In this document: piece by piece, positions 35,100 through 44,140 of the stretch
Position numbering within the stretch: position 1 is the stretch's first letter
Layout of the letters: each line of letters begins with the position of its first letter
Source: an uncultured Bacteroidota bacterium
GTDB taxonomy: Bacteria; Bacteroidota; Bacteroidia; Bacteroidales; UBA12077
Direction: 5' to 3'
Assembly (NCBI GenBank): GCA_913055635.1
Contig: CAJXLK010000013.1
Span: 27,817-91,816, forward strand
DNA length: 64,000 nt
Notes under the pieces: model-generated
Told to the model about the DNA's origin: nothing
Database searches by the model: none
The model's input: only the letters and a program-made list of their open reading frames with translations
Program-made: the position numbers and the translations under genes

Positions 35100-37514
35100 A
35101 TGAACAAATCGGGTAAAATCATACTGGTGGGCATATTGTTGGTTGTGTTTTCCTCTTTGTCTTATACCCAGGAATTGAAAGTATATGATGCAGAAACCCT
35201 GGAGCCCATTGAGAATGTGGCCATTTACAACCACTCTCAAAAGCATTCGGTCATCACCGATGCCCGGGGTTTGGCCAGCCTGGAAGAATTTACCTCCAGC
35301 GATTCGATCTATTTTCAACATCCCACCTATAAGAGTGTGTTACGGACCAAACAAGAGCTCAGGCAGCTGGATTATGCCCTTGCCCTTAATAAGCGGGTGA
35401 TTAAACTGAAGGGTTTTGTGGTTTCAGCCTATCGTTGGGAACAGAATAAGGAGGAGGTTCCCAATAAAATTACCACCATACGCCCCCGGGAAATAGATTT
35501 TAAGAATCCTCAAACGGCAGCTGATTTGCTGGGAACGTCCAATGAAGTATTCATTCAGAAGAGTCAGCTTGGAGGGGGAAGCCCCATGATTCGAGGGTTT
35601 GCCACCAACTCTGTTTTGCTGGTGGTTGACGGGGTTCGAATGAACAATGCCATTTTCCGCGGGGGCAATTTGCAAAATGTCATCTCTCTGGATCCCCATG
35701 CCCTGGAAAATACAGAAGTCATTTTCGGGCCCGGGTCGGTCACTTATGGTTCGGATGCCCTGGGTGGGGTGATGGACTTCCACACCAAAAGTGTGAAACT
35801 ATCGACCGATGATCAGGCCAATCATCAGGCCAATGCCTTGTTGCGGTATTCATCGGCCAACAATGAAAAGACCGGCCACATTGACTACAATTACGGCCGG
35901 GGCAAGTGGGGACTGCTCACCAGTGTCTCATTCAGCGATTACGGCCACCAGATGATGGGTAGCCACAAACATCCCGGCTACAAGCGGGAGAAATATGTTA
36001 AACGCATCAATGGCCGGGATTCAGTGGTGAACAATCCCAACCCCAATGAGCAGTACCCTTCGGGATACCATCAATTGAATGTAATGGGAAAGCTTCGCTA
36101 TCGCCCAGGCAGTCAGTTCAACCTTAGTTATGGCTACCATTATTCGACCACTACTGACATTCCCCGCTATGACCGGTTGATCCAAAAGAAGGATGGCCAC
36201 TTGAAAAATGCCCGGTGGTATTATGGCCCTCAAAAATGGTCGATGCATGCCTTAAATGGTCAGTGGAGCAAGCCCACTGTGTTTTTTAGCAACATGCAGT
36301 TCACCCTGGCCAGTCAGTATTATGAGGAAAGCCGCCATGACCGGGGTTTTCGGGAAGACTGGCTCCGCCACCGGGTGGAAAAGGTTCGTACCGCTTCTTT
36401 CAACCTCGATTTTGATAAAACCTTCGGAGATGATTTGTTGTATTATGGCCTGCAGTATGTCTACAATTCGGTCAATTCCACCGCCCGGAAGGAAAATATT
36501 TTTACCGGCGCCACCACCCCTACCCAGACCCGCTATCCCAATGGCGACAATGATTACCACGCCATGGCTGCCTACGTCAGCTATAAGAACAACATCAACG
36601 ATCATTGGACCCTGATCACCGGGGCACGGTACAACCATTTTGACATCAAAGCGGGGTTGGATACTTCAGCGGCCTATTACAATTTTCCCTTTGATCAGAT
36701 GAGCCTCAGCACGGGTGCACTCAACGGATCGGTGGGTATGGTTTACCGGCCCAACGACCAATGGCAGTTCAACCTGAATGGCTCGACCGGTTTTCATGCC
36801 CCCAATATTGATGATATGGCCAAGGTTTTTGATTCGGAGCCCAGGAGCGTGGTCATGCCCAATGAGAACCTCAAACCGGAATATGCCTACAACCTGGATT
36901 TGGCTGTAAAAAAGGATTTTGGTCAGTCAGCAAGACTGGAGGTCACCGGTTTTCACACCTGGCTTCGTGATGCCATGGTGCGCCGGGAAGCTGCTTTTAA
37001 TGGACAGGATTCGATCTATTACGACGGGGTGCTGAGCCAGGTTCATAAGGTGGTGAATGCCGAGAGTGCCCGGATATATGGTGTCAGTGTAGACCTCGAC
37101 TGGGAGCTGATGAGTGCCCTGGATTTTTCCACCAACCTGACCATGACCCGGGGCGAAGACAGTGACGGCAAAGCCATACGGCATGTGGCCCCCGCTTTTG
37201 GTCAAACAGAGCTGGAGTACCAGCAGCATAACTGGCGCCTGGCCTTGTATGCCACCTACAACGGGGAAATACCCAATGCCCGGCTTGCCCCCAGTGAACA
37301 GTCCAAGACCCATATGTATGCCCTCAACGATCAGGGTGAACCCTATGCGCCCGCCTGGTGGACCCTCAACCTGAAAGGTTCCTGTCAGATCAACGACCAT
37401 CTGAGACTGAATGTAGGGGTTGAAAATATCCTGGATGTGCGCTACCGACCTTATTCCTCAGGAATAGCCGGCCAGGGCCGCAACTTCATCGTAGCCCTTC
37501 GGGCCAGCTTCTGA
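35100..37514 (+). CDS. TonB-dependent outer-membrane receptor, heme/hemoglobin type
   Basis: The ATG at 35100 gives 804 residues with a signal peptide (GKIILVGILLVVFSSLSYTQ). A short carboxypeptidase-like beta domain (ELKVYDAETLEPIENVAIYN) precedes the plug, which carries the typical PMIRGFATNSVLLVVDGVRM. The barrel follows. FHAPNIDDMAKVF and MPNENLKPEYAYNLDL resemble the FRAP and NPNL boxes conserved in heme receptors such as HmuR, although FRAP reads FHAP here. The C-terminus ends in an aromatic outer-membrane signal (FIVALRASF). It would import heme or a similar iron source using TonB energy. No HmuY-type partner or ferrous transporter lies adjacent. Confidence 0.85.
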   Translation: MNKSGKIILVGILLVVFSSLSYTQELKVYDAETLEPIENVAIYNHSQKHSVITDARGLASLEEFTSSDSIYFQHPTYKSVLRTKQELRQLDYALALNKRVIKLKGFVVSAYRWEQNKEEVPNKITTIRPREIDFKNPQTAADLLGTSNEVFIQKSQLGGGSPMIRGFATNSVLLVVDGVRMNNAIFRGGNLQNVISLDPHALENTEVIFGPGSVTYGSDALGGVMDFHTKSVKLSTDDQANHQANALLRYSSANNEKTGHIDYNYGRGKWGLLTSVSFSDYGHQMMGSHKHPGYKREKYVKRINGRDSVVNNPNPNEQYPSGYHQLNVMGKLRYRPGSQFNLSYGYHYSTTTDIPRYDRLIQKKDGHLKNARWYYGPQKWSMHALNGQWSKPTVFFSNMQFTLASQYYEESRHDRGFREDWLRHRVEKVRTASFNLDFDKTFGDDLLYYGLQYVYNSVNSTARKENIFTGATTPTQTRYPNGDNDYHAMAAYVSYKNNINDHWTLITGARYNHFDIKAGLDTSAAYYNFPFDQMSLSTGALNGSVGMVYRPNDQWQFNLNGSTGFHAPNIDDMAKVFDSEPRSVVMPNENLKPEYAYNLDLAVKKDFGQSARLEVTGFHTWLRDAMVRREAAFNGQDSIYYDGVLSQVHKVVNAESARIYGVSVDLDWELMSALDFSTNLTMTRGEDSDGKAIRHVAPAFGQTELEYQQHNWRLALYATYNGEIPNARLAPSEQSKTHMYALNDQGEPYAPAWWTLNLKGSCQINDHLRLNVGVENILDVRYRPYSSGIAGQGRNFIVALRASF

Positions 37515-37646
37515 CCCCCGCTTAAACAACAAACCTTTCGGCCGTACCACCAGATAACTCTGTTTTTCACTCGTGGAGATTTTGTTTATATTTACAATGC
37601 TTTTAGCAGCTGCCTGCTGCATTGTTAAATGCCCTAATATCAGAGT

Positions 37647-38828
37647 ATGAGCAATAATTATAAGATCGTAGAAGTGAACAATTCCAGGCGCGCCCGTGAA
37701 TTTTTAATGCTTCCGGTAAGGATGTACAAACAGGAGAAAAATTTTATCCGGCCCCTGGACCAGGATATAGAGGAGGTTTTTGACCCTTCCAAAAACAAAT
37801 TTTTCCGCAATGGCGAAGCCATCCGTTGGTTGCTGCTCGATGAGCACGATCAGACCGTAGGCCGGGTGGCCGCTTTTGTAGATTATAAAACAGCCTACAA
37901 GAATGACCAGCCAACAGGCGGGATGGGTTTTTTCGAGTGCATTAATGACCAGCAGGCTGCTTTTATGTTGTTTGATCAATGTAAACAATGGCTGGAACAA
38001 CGCAATATGGAGGCCATGGACGGGCCCGTCAATTTTGGGGATCGCGACCGCTGGTGGGGCCTGCTGGTGGATGGTTTTGACCATGAACCCAACTATTGCA
38101 TGCCCTATAACTTTCCTTACTACCAGGAGCTGTTCGAGGCTTATGGATTCCAAAACTTTTTCAATCAATATACCTACTACCGGGAGATTAAGAAAGAAGG
38201 CCTTTCCCCGATCATCGAGCAAAAAGCCGAACGCATCCGCAGCAATCCCAAATACCGTTTTGAGCACCTCGACCGAAAACAACTGATTAAGTATACTGAG
38301 GATTTTCGCGACATCTACAACCGGGCCTGGGAACGCTATGCCGGGGTCAAAAAAATTACCCGGACCCATGCCATGGCTTTGATGCGCAGCCTGAAACCCA
38401 TTCTGGATGAAAAACTGATGCTTTTTGCTTACTACGGGGATGACCCCATTGCCTTTTTTCTGATGGTCCCCGACGCCAACCAGATCATCAAGCATCTGAA
38501 TGGAAAGATGAATTTGTTGGGTAAGTTGAAGTTTCTCTTCTACAAGAAGTTTATGCCGCCTAAAAAAGTGCTGGGTTTGATCTTTGGCGTTGTTCCTGAA
38601 CACCAGGGCAAAGGTGTTGAAGGCGGCCTGGTGATGGCTTTTGGAGATATCGCCCTGAACAAAAACTTCCCCTATAAAGACCTTGAGCTCAACTGGATTG
38701 GTGATTTCAACCCGGCCATGATGAAAGTGGCCGAACAGATAGGGGCGCGCGTGCGGAAAACCCATATTACCTATCGTTACTTGTTTGACCGAACCAAGCC
38801 CTTTAAACGGGAAAAGAAGGTGAGCTGA
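37647..38828 (+). CDS. GNAT-like acyltransferase family protein
   Basis: The 393-residue cytosolic protein contains FFECINDQQAAFMLFDQCKQ and GPVNFGDRDRWWGLL, motifs of a conserved family related to the GNAT acetyltransferases (YghO-like). The C-terminal section has a plausible acyl-CoA binding region (FGVVPEHQGKGVEGGLVMAF, with the Q/RxxGxG-like QGKGVEGG). No transmembrane segment or signal is seen. The substrate cannot be read from sequence. It stands alone in a 130-160 bp spaced position between the receptor and ppx genes. Confidence 0.7.
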   Translation: MSNNYKIVEVNNSRRAREFLMLPVRMYKQEKNFIRPLDQDIEEVFDPSKNKFFRNGEAIRWLLLDEHDQTVGRVAAFVDYKTAYKNDQPTGGMGFFECINDQQAAFMLFDQCKQWLEQRNMEAMDGPVNFGDRDRWWGLLVDGFDHEPNYCMPYNFPYYQELFEAYGFQNFFNQYTYYREIKKEGLSPIIEQKAERIRSNPKYRFEHLDRKQLIKYTEDFRDIYNRAWERYAGVKKITRTHAMALMRSLKPILDEKLMLFAYYGDDPIAFFLMVPDANQIIKHLNGKMNLLGKLKFLFYKKFMPPKKVLGLIFGVVPEHQGKGVEGGLVMAFGDIALNKNFPYKDLELNWIGDFNPAMMKVAEQIGARVRKTHITYRYLFDRTKPFKREKKVS

Positions 38829-38987
38829 CCGGCCCTGGACGAATCAGGGCGCCACACCGGGAGCATCCGGATCCGGGACTCCGCGGCAAGGATACCTGAA
38901 TTCGGTTGACCACGACAGGATGGTAGCAAATAGGGTTGGGCACTGCCCGCTGTTGCTGTTTAAAAAAGATACAGAGGTGATGGGCCT

Positions 38988-39917
38988 ATGCGAATAGCTG
39001 TTATTGATCTGGGAACCAATACGTTTAATCTTTTGGTGGCAGAATCAGGTAGGGGGCGACATATCGAGGTCCTTTACCGCAATGAGATCGGGGTTAAAAT
39101 CGGACAGGGAGGCATCAACAGGAAAATCATAACGGAAGGTGCTTTCCAACGGGGAATGGCGGCAGTGACCCGCCAGATGGAAACGGCCCGACAATACCAC
39201 CCGGATAAAATTGTGGTGGTGGCTACTTCAGGCATTCGTAGTGCGGATAATGGTTCGGCTTTTATTGAAAAGGTACACCAGGATTTGAATGTTCCGGTCG
39301 AGGTGGTCTCAGGCCATCAGGAAGCCGGGTTGATATACCGTGGGGTGCGTCAGTCCGTTAACCTGGGCGAACAACCCGCCCTGATCATTGATATCGGAGG
39401 GGGCAGCAATGAATGCATCATAGCCAGCGAGCACCATATCCTATGGAAACAAAGCTTTGATATTGGCATGGCCCGGGTGCTGGAAAAATTCCAACCTTCT
39501 GATCCCATCACACAGGCCGAGATTGAAAAAATCCGCGATTATTACCACCATGGCCTTGCCGATTTGAGGTGGGCTTACCATCAATATCAACCCGGCATGT
39601 TTGTGGGGTGTGCCGGTACCTTCGAATCGATCCGTTCGGTGCTCTCGGCTGAAGGCCTCCTTGACCACGATCTTGCTGACCAGCCCTGCATAAAGATACC
39701 CCACCGCCACTTTCTTCAGCTTCACCACAAACTGATCCGTTCCACCAGTGAGGAACGGCAAAATATCAAGGGTTTGGAATTATTTCGCGTGGATATGATT
39801 GTTTTGGCCAGTATATTTGTTAACTTTATCATGGAAAAATTTGGTTTTGAACAATTTGTTCAGAGCAGTTATGCGATCAAGGAGGGTGTTGCCGATCGCG
39901 ATTTAAATGGTGAATGA
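38988..39917 (+). CDS. Exopolyphosphatase / pppGpp phosphohydrolase family
   Basis: This 309-residue Ppx/GppA-family protein shares the actin-like ATPase fold: phosphate loop 1 AVIDLGTNTFNLLVAE at the N-terminus, ATSGIRSADNG in the middle and phosphate loop 2 IIDIGGGSNECIIAS near residue 130. The C-terminal HD domain of long Ppx proteins is absent, as in the short form. It degrades polyphosphate or pppGpp. The gene lies 23 bp before a sigma-54 type regulator gene, so the two are probably co-transcribed. Confidence 0.9.
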   Translation: MRIAVIDLGTNTFNLLVAESGRGRHIEVLYRNEIGVKIGQGGINRKIITEGAFQRGMAAVTRQMETARQYHPDKIVVVATSGIRSADNGSAFIEKVHQDLNVPVEVVSGHQEAGLIYRGVRQSVNLGEQPALIIDIGGGSNECIIASEHHILWKQSFDIGMARVLEKFQPSDPITQAEIEKIRDYYHHGLADLRWAYHQYQPGMFVGCAGTFESIRSVLSAEGLLDHDLADQPCIKIPHRHFLQLHHKLIRSTSEERQNIKGLELFRVDMIVLASIFVNFIMEKFGFEQFVQSSYAIKEGVADRDLNGE

Positions 39918-39940
39918 CAGGAATCTAAATTGAATGCTTC

Positions 39941-41107
39941 ATGCCCCGAATCCTTGCCATTGATGATGAGCAGAGCATCCTGGAGAGCCTCAAGGAGATT
40001 CTCGAATATGAGAATCATCAGGTTGATGTCGCTTCCGATGGGGAAGCCGGAATAGAGTTGTACAAAAACAATAAGTATGATGCCGTTTTTCTGGATATCA
40101 AGATGCCCAAGATGGATGGCCTTGAGGTGCTGGATCAGCTCAATGAAGTCAATGAGGATGTGCCGGTGATCATGATCTCCGGCCACGGAACCATTGATAC
40201 GGCGGTAGAATCCATCAAGAAAGGGGCTTATGATTTCATTGAGAAACCATTTGATCTGAACCGTTTGTTGGTGACACTGCGCAATGCCATGGACCGGAAA
40301 AATCTGGTCAGGGAAACGCGCCGGCTAAAAAAGAAGATTGCCAGGACCCATGATATAGTAGGTCAGTCGCAAGCCATTCAACAGGTGCGGGAGATGATAG
40401 AGAAGGTGGCGGTAACCGATGCCCGGGTTCTGATTACCGGGGAAAACGGGACGGGCAAGGAGTTGGTAGCCCGGTGGTTGCATGAAAAAAGCCCCCGGGC
40501 CGAGCAGCCTTTCGTAGAGGTGAATTGTGCTGCGATACCATCTGAATTAATTGAAAGTGAGCTGTTTGGCCATGAAAAGGGAGCTTTTACCTCGGCCCAT
40601 AAGCAACGCAAAGGCAAATTTGAACAGGCCCATGGGGGCACCATCTTTCTGGATGAGATTGGGGATATGAGTTTCTCTGCCCAATCAAAGGTTTTAAAGG
40701 CCCTGGAAGAAAAAAAGATTTCACGGGTGGGCAGCGATAAGGTTATTGAGGTGGATGTGCGGATTCTGGCTGCCACCAATAAGAACATGAAGCAGGAGAT
40801 TGAGCAGAACCGGTTTCGGGAAGACCTGTACCATCGGTTGAGTGTCATTTTGATCCATGTGCCCTCTTTGGACGAGCGAAAGGAGGATATTCCCGGGTTG
40901 GCCGATCATTTTAACCGGCTGATCTGCCAGGAATATGGGATCACCCCCCGGGAGATTACCGACGATGCCATTGCTCAGTTGCAGAATATATCATGGACCG
41001 GCAACATCAGGGAATTCAGGAATGTGCTGGAACGACTGATCATATTATGCGGAACACAAATCACCGGAGATGATGTGCAGAAATATGCCCAGCCCATTTC
41101 CGGATAA
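39941..41107 (+). CDS. NtrC-like response regulator lacking a DNA-binding domain
   Basis: The 388-residue protein has a receiver (phospho-acceptor Asp 52 in FLDIKMPK) and a sigma-54 AAA+ domain. Walker A is GENGTGKE (167-174), Walker B is TIFLDEIGD (234-242) and the sigma-contact loop reads GAFTSA (214-219) instead of GAFTGA. The sequence stops at DVQKYAQPISG, just after the arginine-finger lid, with no Fis-type helix-turn-helix (usually about 60 more residues). It could activate sigma-54 promoters from solution, as FleQ/FlhF-like variants without DNA binding can, or act by binding other proteins. It follows ppx and precedes the protease gene by 9 bp. Confidence 0.88.
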   Translation: MPRILAIDDEQSILESLKEILEYENHQVDVASDGEAGIELYKNNKYDAVFLDIKMPKMDGLEVLDQLNEVNEDVPVIMISGHGTIDTAVESIKKGAYDFIEKPFDLNRLLVTLRNAMDRKNLVRETRRLKKKIARTHDIVGQSQAIQQVREMIEKVAVTDARVLITGENGTGKELVARWLHEKSPRAEQPFVEVNCAAIPSELIESELFGHEKGAFTSAHKQRKGKFEQAHGGTIFLDEIGDMSFSAQSKVLKALEEKKISRVGSDKVIEVDVRILAATNKNMKQEIEQNRFREDLYHRLSVILIHVPSLDERKEDIPGLADHFNRLICQEYGITPREITDDAIAQLQNISWTGNIREFRNVLERLIILCGTQITGDDVQKYAQPISG

Positions 41108-41115
41108 ATGGCGAT

Positions 41116-43995
41116 ATGATTGATTTTTTCATGAACACCTGGCGCGGACGGAACCTCATCGTGCTGTTCTTTACAGCCCTGATCATGCATCCCGGCTCCG
41201 GTGTGTCGCAGATCCAAACAGGAAAGCTTCCTCCCAGCCACACCCGTAAGGCTTCCTTGCCTGAGCCGCCGGTGGTTGATATGCCTGAGGTGGATGGACA
41301 AGCCCTGCGCCGGCAAAGCCGGCAGGCTCCTCGCCGCAAGAAACTTCATTTTGCCCGGGTTTTAAACGTTGATCTGGATATCAAAAAAAGGGGGGATCAA
41401 CACCGCATTGACCAGGGGACGATTTACCGGCTGGCCATCCGATCGGAAGGGGCTTTTTCGCTGCAGCTGGTCTTTGGCCAATACCGCCTGCCCCCGGGGG
41501 CCGAATTGTTTGTCTACAGCAAAAAACATGATCATCTGTTGGGGGCCTTTACTGCCACCAACAATAAGGCAGGAGGCGGCCTGCCCGTGGCCCCGGTAAA
41601 AGGCGAAGAGGTGGTGATCGAATACTATGAGCCTGACCAGTCCCCCTTTGATGGAGATCTGGTCCTTTCCAAAGTGGGCCACGACTTTTTGGGGATATGG
41701 GATGTCCTCTCCAGGGCTACCCTGGACAACGGGTTTGGTTCTTCAGGCGACTGCAATGTTGACATTCGATGTCCGGCAGGTGATAACTGGCAGGATGTCA
41801 AACATGCTGTTACCCTGGTTTCCACCCTGGGAAATCTCGAGGGGATCTTGTGTTCGGGCAGCCTGATCAACAACACCCATTCCAACGGCCATCCCTACTT
41901 TTTAACGGCCAATCATTGCATCAGCTCTCAGAACCAGCTGGACGAAGCCGTTTTTTATTTCAACTACGAAGCCGATTCCTGCAATGCGCAGGCCTTTACC
42001 CGTGACCAGACCCTCTCGGTGGGTCGGCTCTTAGCCACTTCACCGCGAACAGATCAGCTCGACTTCACCCTGGTGGAACTGTCTGAGGCCATTCCACCTA
42101 CTTACCGCCCCTTCTATGCCGGGTGGAGCCTGGATACTTCAAACATCACAAGGACCACCACCATTCATCATCCCAGTGGCGATGCCAAGATGATCACCAA
42201 AGACGATGATCCGCCCGTTCATGCCACTTTTCCTGATTCCTCCTATGATCTGAATTCCCATTGGCGCATCAAACAGTGGGATCTGGGAACCACCGAAGGC
42301 GGATCGTCGGGAGCCCCGCTTTTTAACCAGAATAAGCGCATCATTGGAGGTCTCACCGGCGGCCAGGCCAGCTGTCAGAATAATGTCAATGATTATTTTG
42401 CCAAAATTTCCCGTTCCTGGGATGACTTCGGGCCCGCCCCTTATCAGCTGGAAAAGTGGCTGGATCCCGAGCGCAGCAGGATTGACCGGATGGAGGGGTA
42501 TCAGCCTTATCAAAGCCATCCTTCGAATTTGACGGTTCAGATCGAATACCCTGACTTGAAACTGACCTGGAATGCCCCTTATAACCGCCAGCAGGTTGAT
42601 TATTATGTGATCGCCAGAAACCAGCAACTTTTGGATTCAGTGGATGCCGGCACCACCTCCTTTTTGGACAATCAGGTGGAAGTAGGCCGGGATTATCGCT
42701 ACCGGGTGAGGGCCCGGTTGCAGTCGGGGGATTACACCGAATGGTCAGAAACACTTGCTTATGAACTATGGGCCAGTCAGATCCTGCCCTATGGGGAGGA
42801 TTTCGCTCAGGCCGACAACCTGCCGGGGGGATGGGTTGAGCAGACACCGGGCGGGGATACCGGCAGATGGTCGATCGCTGTGGGCGGCAGCAACAACGTG
42901 CCTTCACAGCCGGCAAACGGCAGCTTTAATCTTTTATTTTCCAGTGATTCGGGCCATGTCTCTCGTCTTGTTGCCCCCAGGATGGACCTTTCCGGGGGCG
43001 ATTACCCCTATTTGACTTTTTATCGGGCCAATCCCGACCTGGCGGGTCAATCCGACCAGCTGAGGGTCCTGATTCGTTATTCGGATACCCTGCCGTGGCT
43101 TCCGTTGAAGGACTACCGCGGTTCACTCGACAACTGGCAGCGCGATACCCTCTATCTGCCACATCCCACATCACAGTACAGATTGGCCTTTGAAGGGATG
43201 AGCCATGGAGGCGGAGGGATTGTTGTTGATCAGGTTCAGGTGGAAAACGATGCCCGGGGATTTGAACCAACGATCGATGCAGCAGATATGCGCATTTGCG
43301 CCGGGGGGTCCACACAGTTTCAGCCCGGGGTGCCTGATACATTGAATCATTATACCTGGGATTTTGGTTATGGTGCTGAACCCCGCTATGCTGAAGGTTA
43401 CGGGCCCCATCAGGTCACCTATTCGGTGCCCGGGCCAAAAACCATTCAGCTGACCATCAACGGGGCATATCATACCCGCCGCGAAAGCCTGGTGATGGTC
43501 GATACCCTGCCTGATAAACCCCACATCCGCCAAAATGCCGATACCCTCTTTACCGATGCCAATCAATCCCCGCAATGGTTCTTCCAGGGTGAACCAATAG
43601 AAGGCGCCGATGATGACACCCTGGTCATTACCGAAACCGGTATTTACCGGGTGGCCAACATCTCGCCCCACGGATGCACGACCCTCTCGGATACCCTCCA
43701 CGTTAGTGGCCTGAATGCCATTCAGCCTGCGGAACAAGAAAACCAGCGCCTCGTTGTTTATCCCAATCCCTCCAAAGGAAAGGTTTACCTTGAAATGGAT
43801 TCACGCATCAGCCACCAGGCCCGCCTTCAGGTCATCAATTCGCTGGGCGCGGTGGTTATGCAGCAGCATTACTTTCTGAATCCCGGCCACAACAGAAAAA
43901 CCCTCTCGGTTTCATCACTCCCCGCCGGCCTTTATTTGCTCCGCCTGCAGATGAGCAATAACCGCATCCTCCAGGGTAAAATGGTGGTTGAATAA
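41116..43995 (+). CDS. Secreted trypsin-like serine protease with T9SS sorting domain
   Basis: The 959-residue protein starts with a signal peptide (NLIVLFFTALIMHPGSGVSQ) and a propeptide. The trypsin-like domain carries His 267 (TANHC), Asp 316 (QLDFTLVEL) and Ser 398 (GGSSGAP). A fibronectin-like section (YPDLKLTWNAPYNRQQVDYY), a jelly-roll domain, and a PKD-like module follow. The last 80 residues are a type A sorting domain: VVYPNPSKGKVYLEM and LPAGLYLLRLQ, ending in KMVVE. This sends the protein through the Por (type IX) system to the cell surface or medium. The layout resembles lysyl endopeptidase-type enzymes. It lies 9 bp after the NtrC-like gene. Confidence 0.88.
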   Translation: MIDFFMNTWRGRNLIVLFFTALIMHPGSGVSQIQTGKLPPSHTRKASLPEPPVVDMPEVDGQALRRQSRQAPRRKKLHFARVLNVDLDIKKRGDQHRIDQGTIYRLAIRSEGAFSLQLVFGQYRLPPGAELFVYSKKHDHLLGAFTATNNKAGGGLPVAPVKGEEVVIEYYEPDQSPFDGDLVLSKVGHDFLGIWDVLSRATLDNGFGSSGDCNVDIRCPAGDNWQDVKHAVTLVSTLGNLEGILCSGSLINNTHSNGHPYFLTANHCISSQNQLDEAVFYFNYEADSCNAQAFTRDQTLSVGRLLATSPRTDQLDFTLVELSEAIPPTYRPFYAGWSLDTSNITRTTTIHHPSGDAKMITKDDDPPVHATFPDSSYDLNSHWRIKQWDLGTTEGGSSGAPLFNQNKRIIGGLTGGQASCQNNVNDYFAKISRSWDDFGPAPYQLEKWLDPERSRIDRMEGYQPYQSHPSNLTVQIEYPDLKLTWNAPYNRQQVDYYVIARNQQLLDSVDAGTTSFLDNQVEVGRDYRYRVRARLQSGDYTEWSETLAYELWASQILPYGEDFAQADNLPGGWVEQTPGGDTGRWSIAVGGSNNVPSQPANGSFNLLFSSDSGHVSRLVAPRMDLSGGDYPYLTFYRANPDLAGQSDQLRVLIRYSDTLPWLPLKDYRGSLDNWQRDTLYLPHPTSQYRLAFEGMSHGGGGIVVDQVQVENDARGFEPTIDAADMRICAGGSTQFQPGVPDTLNHYTWDFGYGAEPRYAEGYGPHQVTYSVPGPKTIQLTINGAYHTRRESLVMVDTLPDKPHIRQNADTLFTDANQSPQWFFQGEPIEGADDDTLVITETGIYRVANISPHGCTTLSDTLHVSGLNAIQPAEQENQRLVVYPNPSKGKVYLEMDSRISHQARLQVINSLGAVVMQQHYFLNPGHNRKTLSVSSLPAGLYLLRLQMSNNRILQGKMVVE

Positions 43996-44077
43996 CCCTT
44001 CAGTCAGCTGTGTCCTTGTCAATTAACCGGCTGCTCTTACAAGCTGTTATGGATAAAATCCTGTTTTGGAGCAATAA

Positions 44078-44107
44078 AAAGGGTCCCGCCGGCTGGCGGG
44101 ACCCTTT
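44078..44107. terminator. Bidirectional terminator after the protease and malic enzyme genes
   Basis: AAAGGGTCCCGCC (44078-44090) and GGCGGGACCCTTT (44095-44107) are perfectly complementary with a 4-nt loop. Both sides are T- or A-rich. The genes are convergent. Confidence 0.9.
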
Positions 44108-44140
44108 CTGCCCATTTGTGGGGCCGGGAAAGAGCGATGT

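Noticed and set aside
37704..38765. 353-codon minus-strand frame over the GNAT-like gene
   Set aside because: No start context or domain; the plus strand has the conserved motifs.
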